From Verrucomicrobia bacterium UBA3761 (lineage in GTDB: Bacteria > Verrucomicrobiota > Kiritimatiellia > RFP12 > UBA1067), in the NCBI GenBank assembly GCA_002371135.1, contig DFGB01000042.1, positions 1-42,949 on the forward strand: a DNA stretch of 42,949 nt, given 5' to 3'. Position numbers and translations under genes: made by a program. Of the stretch, positions 1 to 9,300 are shown one piece after another. The notes below the pieces were generated by a model, which worked only from the letters and a program-made list of their open reading frames with translations, was not told the DNA's origin and did no database searches. The first letter of the stretch is position 1; each line of letters starts with the position of its first letter.

Positions 1-50
1 CCGCTTTTGCTTTCCACGCGACACGGTTGCCCTGCATTCCCCGCGCCCCC

Positions 51-80
51 TTGCGCAAATGCGGGCGATATGGTACAATA
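51..80 (+). promoter_or_regulatory. Promoter of the mrp-like gene (extended -10)
   Basis: The -35-like TTGCGC (51-56) is followed after 17 bases by TACAAT (74-79), inside the 12-mer TATGGTACAATA that recurs upstream of other genes here. The AAGGAG ribosome site at 98-103 and ATG at 108 follow. A 24-base block at 1-24 is repeated upstream of a second promoter near 14600 at the same distance. Confidence 0.6.
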
Positions 81-107
81 CGCTCCCAACGCGAAACAAG
101 GAGAAAA

Positions 108-932
108 ATGGCTGAAGAATGCACCCATGATTGTTCCACATGTTCCCAGAAATGCTCCGACCGCAAGGAGGAATTCGATTTCTCGGCGGCGATGAACAAA
201 GCATCGAAGATAAAAAAGGTGATTGCCGTCGCGAGCGGCAAGGGAGGGGTCGGTAAGAGTTTCGTGACTGCGATGCTCGCCGTCGAGGCGATGCGAGAGG
301 GCAAGAAGGTCGCCATTCTCGACGCCGACATCACCGGCCCCTCGATCCCGAAGGCGTTCGGGCTTTCCGGCGGGACGTTTCAGGGCGAGGATGGCATCGA
401 GCCGCAGACGACGACGGGCGGAATAAGGATCATCTCTCTCAACATGCTTGTCGCCGATCCGTCGGATCCCGTCGTCTGGCGCGGACCTGTCATCGCCGGC
501 GCGGTGAAGCAGTTCTGGACCGACGTGCATTGGGGCGATATCGACATCATGTTCGTCGATATGCCGCCCGGGACCGGCGACGTGCCGCTTACCGTGTTCC
601 AGTCGCTGCCGGTCGATGGCGTCGTCGTCGTTTCTTCGCCGCAGGAACTCGTTGAGATGATCGTTTCCAAGGCCGTCAAGATGGCGGCGATGATGAAGAA
701 GCGCGTAATCGCTCTCGTGGAGAACATGAGCTATTTGAAGTGTCCTGACTGCGGCAGGGAGATCGAGGTGTTCGGTCCGTCCCGCGCGGCCGGGCTCGCC
801 GCGAAGTTTTCAATCCCCCATACGATGCGCGTACCGATCGACCCGGCGCTCGCCGCCGCGATCGATTCCGGCACGGCGGAACTCGCCGAGGTCCCCGGCT
901 TCGCGGAGTTCTGGAAAAGCCTCGGCATGTAA
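108..932 (+). CDS. mrp: Mrp/NBP35-family Fe-S cluster carrier ATPase
   Basis: P-loop ATPase of the Mrp/ApbC/NBP35 family, which binds Fe-S clusters and passes them to apoproteins in the cytoplasm. I chose ATG 108 because AAGGAG lies just upstream; the open frame from 27 adds an implausible leader. The N-terminus carries four closely spaced Cys (CTHDCSTCSQKC), as in NBP35-like proteins. The deviant Walker A GKGGVGKS comes next, then a Walker B-like MFVDMPPGTGD. The C-terminal part has the CPDC pair expected to bind a bridging cluster at the dimer interface. Length (about 274 residues) is normal. The tex gene follows after 18 bases in the same direction, so the two may be co-transcribed. The family call is secure; which apoproteins it serves cannot be told. 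Confidence 0.93.
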   Translation: MAEECTHDCSTCSQKCSDRKEEFDFSAAMNKASKIKKVIAVASGKGGVGKSFVTAMLAVEAMREGKKVAILDADITGPSIPKAFGLSGGTFQGEDGIEPQTTTGGIRIISLNMLVADPSDPVVWRGPVIAGAVKQFWTDVHWGDIDIMFVDMPPGTGDVPLTVFQSLPVDGVVVVSSPQELVEMIVSKAVKMAAMMKKRVIALVENMSYLKCPDCGREIEVFGPSRAAGLAAKFSIPHTMRVPIDPALAAAIDSGTAELAEVPGFAEFWKSLGM

Positions 933-950
933 AGTTGAGACTCATCCCCT

Positions 951-3146
951 ATGATCACAGAGAAAATACTTGCGCGCATGTGCACCGAAATCGGTGTGGG
1001 CGCGCGTCAGATCGCCGCCGTCGAGAAGCTTCTCGGCGAAGGCTGCACCGTCCCGTTCATCGCCCGCTACCGCAAGGAAGCGCATGGCAACCTCGATGAA
1101 GTCCAGATCGGCAAAATCAAGGAGCGTCTTGAATACTACGGCGAACTCGAGGACCGCAAGAAGACTATCCTGAAATCGATCGACGAACAGGGCAAACTCA
1201 CGGAGGAACTCGAGCAGAAAATCGCCGACTGCTTCCAGAAGACGGCGCTCGAAGATATCTACCAGCCATACAAGCCCAAGCGCCGCACACGCGCTCAGAT
1301 TGCGAAGGAGAAGGGCTTCGAGCCACTCGCGGACGAAATCTGGGACGGCGGCGAACCGCAGGCCACGGACGAGGAACTCCAATACGCGCGCGACATCATC
1401 GCCGAGCGCATCGCCGACGATTCGACCGTGCGCGGGCTCGTCCGCCGCGCCTTTGCGACGAAGAGCGTCGTCAAATCGGTCGTCGCTTCGCCAAAGCCGG
1501 AGCAGCCCACGAAGTTCGAGCAGTATTACGATTTTTCGGAGCCGATCGCCACGATCCCCTCGCACCGCTACCTCGCGATCCGGCGCGGCCAGAACGAGGG
1601 CGTCCTCTGGGTGCGGCTTGAACTCGACAAGGGGCCCGTCATTGAAGACATCATCGACGCGATAGGCCGCGACGGCGAGCAAATCCGCCTCGCCGCCGAA
1701 GACGCCTACAAGCGCTTGCTCGCGCCGAGTTGCGAGATCGACGTCACGGTCGAAAAGAAACTCGCCGCCGATCGCGAGGCGGTCGAGGTGTTCGCGGAAA
1801 ACCTGCGCCACCTGCTGCTCGCAAGTCCCCTCGGCGAAAAATCAGTCCTCGCCATCGACCCTGGCATCCGCACCGGCTGCAAGGTGGCGATGATGGATGC
1901 GACGGGGAAGTATCTCGGCAAGACCGTCATATTCCCGATGCAGAAGCCGGAGGAGGCGGAGAAGGTCGTCGGGCTAATCGTGCAGAAGTACAAGCCCGAA
2001 GCGATAGCCGTCGGCAATGGAACGGCGGGGCGCGAAACCGAGGCGTTCGTGCGCGGCGTGCTGAAGCGGCTGGGGCGGCAGGATGTGATGGTGGTGAGCG
2101 TTTCGGAGGCGGGCGCTTCGGTCTACTCGGCGAGCGAAATCGCGCGCCAGGAATTCCCGGACCTCGACCTGACCGTGCGCGGCGCGATTTCGATCGGCCG
2201 CCGCCTTCAGGACCCGCTTGCCGAACTTGTCAAGATCGACCCCAAGGCGATCGGCGTAGGGCAATATCAGCACGACGTCCACCAGCCGCTCCTCGGCGCG
2301 AAACTCGATGAAGTCGTCGTCAGCTGCGTGAACGGCGTCGGCGTGGAACTGAACACGGCCTCCGCGCCACTGCTGGAGCGCGTTTCCGGCGTGGGCGCGA
2401 GCCTCGCCAAGGCGATAGTGGAGTGGCGCAACCAGCACGGGCGCTTCCGTTCGCGCGAACAGCTCAAGGAAGTGCGCGGGCTCGGCCCCAAGGCATTCGA
2501 GCAATGCGCGGGCTTCCTGCGCATCCGCGGGGCGGAGAACCCGCTCGATTCGAGCGCCGTCCATCCCGAACGCTACGCCCTGGTGGAGCAAATGGCGCGC
2601 GACGTCGGCGTTTCGCTCAAGGAACTCGTCGGCAACAGCGCCGCGGCCGCGAAAATCGACGTCCGTCGCTACATCACGAACGAAGTCGGCGAGCCGACGC
2701 TAAAGGACATCGTCCAGGAACTCGTCAAGCCCGGCCGCGACCCGCGCAAGGTTTTCGAGATGCCGCGCTTCCGCGAGGACGTCACGAAAATCGAAGACGT
2801 CAAGGAAGGGCAGAAGCTCGAGGGAATAGTCACGAACGTCACGGCGTTCGGCGCGTTCGTCGATATCGGCGTCCACCAAGACGGGCTCGTGCACCTCTCG
2901 GAACTTTCAGACCATTATGTGACGGACCCCAAGAGCGTCGTCAAAGCCGGCGACAAGATTACGGTGACGGTGATCGGCGTCGATAGAGAACGCGGGCGTA
3001 TTTCGCTGAGCGCGAAATCCAAACCCGTGTTCGGAGGTTCGGCCGGCGCGGCCCGCACGAACGGCGGTCAGCGCCGCGAACGGCGCACCTCGTTTTCATC
3101 TCCCGGCGCCCAGGGCTTCTCATGCAACCCGTTTGCGGGGTTGTAG
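951..3146 (+). CDS. tex: Tex-family RNA-binding transcription accessory protein
   Basis: A 731-residue Tex protein, close to the usual 720-780. Tex binds nucleic acid and associates with transcription or translation in the cytoplasm. In order: the N-terminal helical domain with PFIARYRKEAHGNLDE (about residues 35-50), a YqgF-like RNase H fold starting near LAIDPGIRTGCKVAMM (about 300), two helix-hairpin-helix segments (near GVGVELNTASAPLLERVSGV), and a C-terminal S1 domain (VTAFGAFVDIGVHQDGLVHL to GRISLSAKS). After S1 there is a short Gly/Arg/Ser tail. The start ATG 951 has only a weak ribosome site. The stop overlaps the first base of a strong palindrome at 3146. Identity is secure; the precise cellular role in this organism is not known. 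Confidence 0.95.
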   Translation: MITEKILARMCTEIGVGARQIAAVEKLLGEGCTVPFIARYRKEAHGNLDEVQIGKIKERLEYYGELEDRKKTILKSIDEQGKLTEELEQKIADCFQKTALEDIYQPYKPKRRTRAQIAKEKGFEPLADEIWDGGEPQATDEELQYARDIIAERIADDSTVRGLVRRAFATKSVVKSVVASPKPEQPTKFEQYYDFSEPIATIPSHRYLAIRRGQNEGVLWVRLELDKGPVIEDIIDAIGRDGEQIRLAAEDAYKRLLAPSCEIDVTVEKKLAADREAVEVFAENLRHLLLASPLGEKSVLAIDPGIRTGCKVAMMDATGKYLGKTVIFPMQKPEEAEKVVGLIVQKYKPEAIAVGNGTAGRETEAFVRGVLKRLGRQDVMVVSVSEAGASVYSASEIARQEFPDLDLTVRGAISIGRRLQDPLAELVKIDPKAIGVGQYQHDVHQPLLGAKLDEVVVSCVNGVGVELNTASAPLLERVSGVGASLAKAIVEWRNQHGRFRSREQLKEVRGLGPKAFEQCAGFLRIRGAENPLDSSAVHPERYALVEQMARDVGVSLKELVGNSAAAAKIDVRRYITNEVGEPTLKDIVQELVKPGRDPRKVFEMPRFREDVTKIEDVKEGQKLEGIVTNVTAFGAFVDIGVHQDGLVHLSELSDHYVTDPKSVVKAGDKITVTVIGVDRERGRISLSAKSKPVFGGSAGAARTNGGQRRERRTSFSSPGAQGFSCNPFAGL

Positions 3147-3294
3147 CAAGAGAGCGGCCGCGCAATGCGCGGCCGCTCTCTTGCCAAGTAGGAAGTAGGA
3201 GATTTGTCGGCCGGGTTGGCCGTGCGCATCATTTCCTACCTCCTACTTTCTACTTACAACGGTGCACGGCCGCTTTGCGGCCGTGCACCGTTGT
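3146..3294. terminator. Three stacked palindromes between convergent tex and hsp20 genes
   Basis: Hairpin 1 (3146-3184) has 18-bp perfect arms with loop AAT. Hairpin 2 pairs 3186-3201 with 3240-3255 (15 of 16 bp; the arms are built from the heptamer AAGTAGG) and encloses a small CGGCC/GGCCG stem. Hairpin 3 (3256-3294) has 18-bp perfect arms with loop TTT. They fill the gap between two convergent genes almost base to base. No U-tract follows on either strand, so they are not canonical intrinsic terminators, but a role in bidirectional termination or 3' end protection is the natural reading. Confidence 0.65.
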
Positions 3295-3630
3295 TTACCC
3301 GATTGCGATCTTGCGCGGCTGCGTTTCGGGACGCTTGCGGACCGTGACCGTCAAGATGCCGTTCTCGACCTTGGCGGCGAGCGTGGAGGGGTCGGCCATT
3401 GCCGGCAGGTCCGCGCTCATCGCGTAGTCGCCGCGTTCGAATTCCGTGACCACCTGCTTGAACCCAGCCGGGTTCTGGTGCTTCGTGGCGGTCTTCAGCG
3501 TGAGCGTGCGGCCTTCGATGTGCAGTTCGATCTCGTCCTTGGCGATGCCGGGGAGTGTGATCTTGAGTTCGTAGTCCTCCGGACGCTCGGTGAAAGTAGC
3601 GGCCGGCGCAGAGTAGGTTTTCTCGTTCAT
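3295..3630 (-). CDS. Hsp20-family small heat shock protein (second gene)
   Basis: A 111-residue alpha-crystallin-domain protein, an ATP-independent holdase that keeps unfolding proteins soluble. The crystallin fold spans most of the chain (PEDYELKITLPGIAKDEIEL to VENGILTVTVRKR, with the conserved G-I-L-T-V strand), and the C-terminus ends in an I-x-I anchor (KIAIG) used for oligomer assembly. The N-terminal arm is very short. The start at 3630 has AAAGGA a good distance upstream. It lies 25 bases behind the other hsp20 gene and is probably co-transcribed with it from the sigma54-type site at 4085-4100. Tandem non-identical Hsp20 pairs often form mixed systems (compare IbpA/IbpB). Confidence 0.9.
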   Translation of the reverse strand: MNEKTYSAPAATFTERPEDYELKITLPGIAKDEIELHIEGRTLTLKTATKHQNPAGFKQVVTEFERGDYAMSADLPAMADPSTLAAKVENGILTVTVRKRPETQPRKIAIG

Positions 3631-3655
3631 GGCAATTCCTTTCTTCCTTTAATGG

Positions 3656-4039
3656 TTAACCTTCGATGGCGATGCGGTGGGAGCCGACGGCTTCGGCCTT
3701 CGGCAGTTCGATGCGGAGGATGCCGTCGGTGAACTTGGCGCTGGCCTTTTCGGCGTTGACGCGGAACGGGAGTTCGAAACGGCGGCGCCAGGCGCATTCG
3801 GCGCCCTCGGCGGGCTTGTCGGCGATCGTGACGGCCTGCGGGTCGAGCGTGAGGTCGACGTCCTTGGCCGTTCTGCCGGGGAGTTCGACTTCGACGTAGA
3901 TGGCGTTGTCGTCGAGGAAGGCGTTCACGGGAGGGAAGCGCCCGGCGGCGCGGTCGCGCATCGATTTGAAGAGGCGGCTGTCGGCATTCAGGAAATCATC
4001 GAGGAAACTCCAAGGATTGATGTTCATCAGTGTATTCAT
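3656..4039 (-). CDS. Hsp20-family small heat shock protein (first gene)
   Basis: About 127 residues from ATG 4039, which I prefer to an upstream ATG at 4129: the sequence from MNTLMNINPW is typical for the family, an AAGGAAAA ribosome site precedes it, and the longer form would run back over the promoter. A helical N-terminal arm (NPWSFLDDFL) precedes an alpha-crystallin domain (AIYVEVELPGRTAKDVDL to FTDGILRIELPK), and the protein ends in an I-x-I motif (RIAIEG). It is a cytoplasmic holdase chaperone. It is upstream of the second hsp20 gene in a two-gene operon. Confidence 0.9.
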   Translation of the reverse strand: MNTLMNINPWSFLDDFLNADSRLFKSMRDRAAGRFPPVNAFLDDNAIYVEVELPGRTAKDVDLTLDPQAVTIADKPAEGAECAWRRRFELPFRVNAEKASAKFTDGILRIELPKAEAVGSHRIAIEG

Positions 4040-4084
4040 TTTCTTTTTCCTTTCCATTGCCTCTTGTGGCAACGCCCCGTATAT

Positions 4085-4100
4085 TGCAATACCCGTGCCA
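4085..4100 (-). promoter_or_regulatory. Sigma54 (RpoN) type promoter for the hsp20 pair
   Basis: Read on the minus strand the site is TGGCACG-N4-TTGCA, a full match to the -24/-12 consensus, with GG and GC ten bases apart. Transcription would start about 45 bases before the ATG at 4039. The E. coli ibpB gene is also reported to use sigma54, so the pairing is plausible. The match is seen directly; use in vivo is inference. Confidence 0.7.
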
Positions 4101-4182
4101 CATGCCATTGTGGCGGCCGAGCGCGACATTTCGCGCCATTTTGTCCCGCTCGCTGCGACATAACGACCGCTTGGGAGGCATC

Positions 4183-4248
4183 CGCCGAGTGCCCCCTAGG
4201 CAAACGCCGAGTGCTCCCTAACGAATCGCCGAGACTGCACCAAGCGAG
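4183..4248. repeat. Three 22-bp tandem repeats upstream of the sigma54 promoter
   Basis: Three adjoining 22-base units start at 4183, 4205 and 4227, each opening with CGCCGAG. The first two share most of their length (CGCCGAGTGC-C/T-CCCTA); the third is degenerate. The block lies about 85-150 bases upstream of the -24 element of the hsp20 promoter, the usual place for enhancer sites of sigma54 activators. A 22-base period is about two helical turns, which would put bound factors on one face. The rest of 4101-4380 shows no gene I can support. Confidence 0.5.
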
Positions 4249-4384
4249 AGCCTCGTCTGCCCCAAGCTCTCACCATGTATTTCCCACAGTAGAAAGGAGA
4301 AACGGCGAACATCGAAAAATACTCTTCTCGACTTTTCAATTTCCCTCCCCCAGATATAAACACCCTTGTTTTCTGTCTTAAAAA

Positions 4385-4396
4385 TATGATATAATA
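4385..4396 (+). promoter_or_regulatory. Extended -10 promoter of the AAA ATPase remnant
   Basis: TATGATATAATA with TATAAT at 4390-4395; a TTGTTT about 18 bases upstream can serve as -35. AAAGGAAGG (4412-4420) and ATG 4426 follow, so the signals of the broken gene survive. Confidence 0.55.
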
Positions 4397-4425
4397 TGTA
4401 CCGATGAAACGAAAGGAAGGTTGTA

Positions 4426-4848
4426 ATGGAGGGAAAACTTTAAGAAAACCTGAAGAATTGGAAGGAACGTGCGACCCGCCATCCTTTAATCTTGAGGGGC
4501 GCGAGGCAGGTTGGAAAAACCTATTTGGTGAGGGAGTTTGCCCGCAAGTGCTTCAAGCATTTCATCGAGGTCAACTTTGAGGAGGATGCGTCGTTTGTCA
4601 AGTTTTTCGAGTCTAAAAACCACTGGCATCCCATAGGAAAAATGTTTTAACACAGAGTCGCAGAGCCACAGAGTTCACGGAGAAAAAGTTGAGTCTTTAA
4701 ACTTTGCGTGAATATGGATCAAAGATTTGTAAATGGCAAACCATGAAAAACTCCGTGTTCTTTGTGCCTCTGTGGCTCTGTGTTGAAAAAACAATGGGAT
4801 GCTAGTGTCTAAAAACCTTTTTATGATTCGGCAAAATCGAGGTGAAGG
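4426..4848 (+). pseudogene. Remnant of an AAA_14/DUF4143-type ATPase, broken by a stop and a MITE
   Basis: From ATG 4426 the frame reads MEGKL, hits TAA at codon 6, and continues in the same frame as ENLKNWKERATRHPLILRG and then Walker A GARQVGKT, then VREFARKCFKHFIEVNFEED. This is the N-terminus of the common AAA_14/DUF4143 ATPase family (normally about 400 residues). At 4621 it is interrupted by a 187-bp element with a 9-bp target duplication. After the element only a few codons (LFMIRQ) can be followed before the next gene; the rest is deleted. It has a good ribosome site and a promoter, so the decay looks recent. What survives is the nucleotide-binding start only, so no function is expected. 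Confidence 0.75.
4621..4807. mobile_element. 187-bp MITE-like element with 9-bp target-site duplication
   Basis: Termini are inverted: CACTGGCATCCCAT at the left and its near complement ending ATGGGATGCTAGTG at the right. TCTAAAAAC occurs immediately outside both ends (4612-4620 and 4808-4816), a perfect 9-bp duplication. Inside, long arms (4650-4681 against 4751-4785) are built of the period-8 word ACAGAGNC and can fold into one hairpin. There is no coding capacity, so it would need a transposase supplied in trans; 9-bp duplications occur in several IS families, and I cannot assign a parent. It sits inside an AAA ATPase gene. Confidence 0.8.
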
Positions 4849-6300
4849 TTGCTGCTGAACGACTATATAGGCGAGGCGACGGCTTATGACAAGAAGCTGA
4901 TGCTTGAGCGCAAGGACCCGACGAGCTGGCTCAAGAGCGTCAGCGCGTTCGCCAATACACAGGGTGGAAGGCTACTCTTTGGCGTGGCGAACGACGGCGT
5001 ACTTGTCGGCCTCGCTGACGCGCAGGGCGATTCCGAGTTCATCAGCGAAACGATCAAGATGCAGATGGACCCCGTGCCGGAGATCGACCTTTCGATCCAT
5101 GAAGAGGGCGGCAAACAGTTCGTGGTCGTCGAGATAAAGGCCGGCTCGGAGACGCCGTACTACACGTTCGTGAAGGGCCACCGCGATGCCTTCATCCGCA
5201 TCGGCAACGAGAGTGTCAAGGCTAATGCAATCCAATTGAAGCGGCTTGTGCTGAAAAGCACGGGGCAAACCTGGGACGTCCTTGATTCGCCGTTTTTGCG
5301 CACGAACTATGCGTTTGACGCTCTGCGAGCGGCGTATTTCAAAAAGACAGAGATGCCCTTTGAGGAAAGCGACTTCAAATCGTTTGGCCTTGTCGGCAGT
5401 GATGGATTTCTGACGAATGCAGGAGCTCTGTTTGCCGACGATTCTCCAATTCGCCATTCGCGTTTATTCTGTACACGGTGGAGAGGTTTGACCAAGGCCG
5501 ATGGGGTCATGGAGGCTGTGGACGACCATGAGTATTCCGGTAGCCTCCTTTCGCTCCTGAGTGCGGCCAAGCTCTTCGTTGAGACGAACTCCAAGATGAT
5601 GTGGCGCAAAAAACCAGGTGGCCGTGATGAGTTCCCGGAATATCCGCGTCGCGCATACGAGGAGGGGATCGTGAATGCACTCATCCATCGCGACTACCTG
5701 GAGGTTGGCAGCGAAGTTCATATCGACATATTTGACGATCGGATGGAGATATTCTCTCCCGGCGGGATGCCGAGCGGAGACATAGTGCAGGACTTGGGAT
5801 TGCACCGAGTATCGTCACTGCGTCGTAATCCTGTCATTGCCGACCTCTTCCAGCGGCTTGATCTTATGGAACGGCGTGGCAGTGGGTTTGGCAAGATACT
5901 CCGCGCATACGACCTTGAATCACACAAGCGCGGACGGGATTTCAGGGTGCTGTTCAGTTCGATTCACATGGGTTTCACGCTTGTATTGCCGAACCTGAAC
6001 TATGGGCAGACAATTGAGGGCCTTGTAGGCGAAGAACCGATGGATGGCAGCGGCAAGGCCGATGTGATGGGTGAATCTTTGGTAAGGGCCGTTGGCGACG
6101 TGGATTGGGACGTGGATAAGAACGTGGTTAGGATTTTGGACGTGGTTAAGGGCGAGCCTCATGTCACGCAGCAAGAAATTGCGACCAGGCTGAACTTGTC
6201 GCTTCGAGGAGTGGAAGATATGATAAAGAGAGCTAGGGAGAAAGGACTCATCCGACGTGTCGGCGGCAAACGCTTTGGCCATTGGGAGGTCGTGAAGTGA
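4849..6300 (+). CDS. AlbA_2 (Schlafen-like) / divergent-AAA_4 ATP-binding regulator with C-terminal wHTH
   Basis: A 483-residue protein of the widespread AlbA_2/HATPase_c_4 family, often annotated as ATP-dependent DNA helicase-related or putative transcriptional regulator. The N-terminal AlbA_2 part contains SVSAFANTQGGRLLFGVAND, its usual nucleic-acid-binding signature. The middle has the GHKL-like block (YEEGIVNALIHRDYLEVGSE ... FSPGGMPSGD ... RNPVIADLFQRLDLMERRGS). The last 70 residues form a winged helix (VTQQEIATRLNLSLRGVEDM). The start is TTG at 4849, giving MLLNDYIGEA as in relatives, with GAGGTGA just upstream. Such genes are usually accessory and often autoregulatory. It is preceded by a decayed AAA ATPase gene and a MITE, suggesting an unstable locus. 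Confidence 0.85.
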   Translation: MLLNDYIGEATAYDKKLMLERKDPTSWLKSVSAFANTQGGRLLFGVANDGVLVGLADAQGDSEFISETIKMQMDPVPEIDLSIHEEGGKQFVVVEIKAGSETPYYTFVKGHRDAFIRIGNESVKANAIQLKRLVLKSTGQTWDVLDSPFLRTNYAFDALRAAYFKKTEMPFEESDFKSFGLVGSDGFLTNAGALFADDSPIRHSRLFCTRWRGLTKADGVMEAVDDHEYSGSLLSLLSAAKLFVETNSKMMWRKKPGGRDEFPEYPRRAYEEGIVNALIHRDYLEVGSEVHIDIFDDRMEIFSPGGMPSGDIVQDLGLHRVSSLRRNPVIADLFQRLDLMERRGSGFGKILRAYDLESHKRGRDFRVLFSSIHMGFTLVLPNLNYGQTIEGLVGEEPMDGSGKADVMGESLVRAVGDVDWDVDKNVVRILDVVKGEPHVTQQEIATRLNLSLRGVEDMIKRAREKGLIRRVGGKRFGHWEVVK

Positions 6301-6373
6301 TGACGGAACGGAACATGGTGGGGCGAGGCGTCCCGTCGAGCCGCAAGGAAAACGATTTGAAAGGAACGCTGAA

Positions 6374-9300
6374 ATGACCAGGAAACTGATGATGATGGTT
6401 GCAACGTTTGCCGTGGCGTTTGGCGTATGGGCCGCGACGGAAACGGTCGGCGGCTACACGTGGACATACCGAATCAACGGCGATACGGCGAAGATTTACG
6501 GGACTTACAATGGTTATCCGCCATATTACACACCTGCCATCTCGCCCAGTCCAACTGGTACCGTGACGATCCCATCCACTCTCGGTGGCAAGCCCGTGAC
6601 GAGCATCGGGTCTTATGCGTTCTACGGCTGCAGCGGTCTTACGCGCGTGACGATACCTGACAGCGTGACGAGCATCGAGATGTATGCGTTCGAACGTTGC
6701 AGCGGTCTTACGAGCGTGACTATCCCTGATAGCGTGACGAGCATCGGGGATAGTGCGTTCAACGATTGCAGCGGTCTTGCGAGCGTGACGATCGGCAACG
6801 GCGTGACGAGCATCGGGTATTGCGCGTTCTACAATTGCAGCGGTCTTACGAGCGTGACGATACCCAACAGTGTGACGAGCATCTGGGATTATGCGTTCTA
6901 CAATTGCAGCGGTCTTACGAGCGTGACGATACCCAACAGTGTGACGAGCATCGGGTCTCGGGCATTCGACAATTGCAGCGGTCTTGCGAGCGTGACGATC
7001 GGCAACGGCGTGACGTGCATCGGGTCTTCTGCGTTCTCCGGTTGCAGCGGACTTACGAGCGTGACGATACCCAACAGCGTGACGAGCATCGGGGATTATG
7101 CGTTCTCTGGTTGCAGCGGACTTCGGAACGTTGCGATGCCCGTCAGCGTGAAAACTCTCGGTGATGGCGTATTCCAGAACTGCACTGGTCTTGAATCTGT
7201 GTCGATTCCAGTCAGCATCACTGCGATTCCATACAATGCATTTTATGGATGCACAAGCCTGAGAACACTTGATCTTCCCGTCACGGTTAAATCAATAGGC
7301 TCTTATGCCTTCTACGGCTGCGTCTCGCTTTCATCTGTCTCGATTCCGTTCAGCGTGAAGTCAATCGGCGACTATTCTTTTTACGGTTGTAGTTCGCTTT
7401 CGAACCTTGAACTTTCCGGTGGATTGGAGTCGATAGGCTATAATGCATTCTACGGATGCAATGGGTTGAGAGAAGTCGTAATTCCAGCATCGGTGACAAG
7501 TGTTAGTAGTTATGCTTTTGGCGCATGCGGGAACATCCGGCGCGTCACTGTGTCGGAATGCGTCCTGCGCGACATATCGAGTGTGTTTGGCAATTCGTGT
7601 AAAACCATAACGTCTCTGACTATAGCCGAAGGGGTGGTGAGCATTGACAGTAGCTTTTACAACTGTGACGGTTTGACGAGCTTATCCATCCCTGCGAGTG
7701 TTACAAGAATCGGCGAAAGCGTTTTCCGATACAGTTGTCCTGCCCTGACGGAAATTACGGTCGCTCCGGGAAATGCGAACTACAAGTTTTCTGGCGGGTT
7801 GCTCCTGACAAAGGATGGTACGGAGATAGTGGCAGTTCCTCGTGGCCGGACATGGGTGTCGATTCCGGACAGTGTAGCGAAAATTAGGCATGAAACGTTC
7901 AATAATTGCCCCAACCTCAATTTCACCTGGCGCAATGGCATGAAGTCTATCGATGGCTGGGTGCTTGACTGTGCCGAGGACGACTTGCCCAAGAACTTGA
8001 CGTTGAGCGGCTATCGCGGGATTGCGAACAGTGCGTTTAGCTATTGCGAAGCATTGACGGGCATTACAATCGGCGAAGGAGTGAAAAGCATAGGTGCCTA
8101 TTCATTTGAGGAATGTTCGAATCTGACAAGTATATCCATCCCGGCAAGCGTGACGCATATAGACGACAGCGCATTTGACGGATGCTACAGGATTTCGTCC
8201 ATCAGCCTTGCGAGCGGGAACAGGAACTACAAATACGTTGGCGGGTTGCTTGTGTCTGCGGACAACACAGAGCTCGTGGCGGCGTCGAGGACGGCGACGT
8301 CCGTCAAGATACCAGAAGGGGTGTCAAGTGTGCGCAACGGTTTCTTTGCGGGATGCGCAAAGCTGACGAGCGTGACTTTCCCCAGCAGCGTAGAGGTAAT
8401 TGGCGATGAAGGAAGCGTGTTCGGCGGATGGGAAGAAATAGACGACGATGACGACTGGTACGATAAGTTCCATGGATGCCCCGCGCTCAAAACGATTACG
8501 GTTGCGTCCGGAAATCCATACTACAAGTCTATCAACGGACTTTTGCTTGGCATGGATGAAGGGGACGAAGGGGAATTGTTCCTCAAAGCCGTGCCGCAGT
8601 CGCTGACGAGCGTAAATGTTCCCGAAGGTGTACGGTGGCTTTCATACTCCGCCTTCGCCGGTTGTTCGAAGCTGACGTCCGTCACATTTCCCAAAAGTCT
8701 TTATGAATATGACGGGGAGTTGTATGATGATGAATATGACATTGACGAATCAAGCGGGCCATACAAACTTACGTCAATCAATGTCGCGGCGGGGAACGAG
8801 GAATACTTGTCGGTGAACGGACTGCTTCTGTCGGCTGATGGAACGGAGATTTATGAAGTTCCTCGCGGACTGACGAGCGTGACGATTCCCGCGAGCGTCA
8901 CGCATGTTGATCCGGAGGATTTTGAGTATTGCACGAAACTCAAGTCGTTCAGCGTCGAGAAGGATAGTAAGTCGTTTTTCGTCGCAAACGGGATGCTGCT
9001 AACAAAGAACGGCAAGGAGCTTCTCTGCGTTCCCACCGCGCTTAAATCACAGATGACGATAACGATACCTGCAGATACCATGCGAATCGGAGGGGATGTG
9101 TTTGGCGGATTCAGTCAGTTGACATCCATAGTCATCCCAGAGGGAGTCGCGGAAATTGGAGATTATGCATTCAGTTATTGCACCGCTTTGTCTAGTGTCA
9201 AGTTGCCGCAGTCGCTAACGAAGATTGGGGGGCGTGCTTTTGGAGACTGCTCGTTGACGAGTTTGGTTCTGCCGAACGGACTGGAGTCTATTGGAGCTCG

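Noticed and set aside
4101..4182. HrcA/CIRCE operator for the hsp20 genes
   Set aside because: No 9-bp inverted repeat with CIRCE sequence is present.
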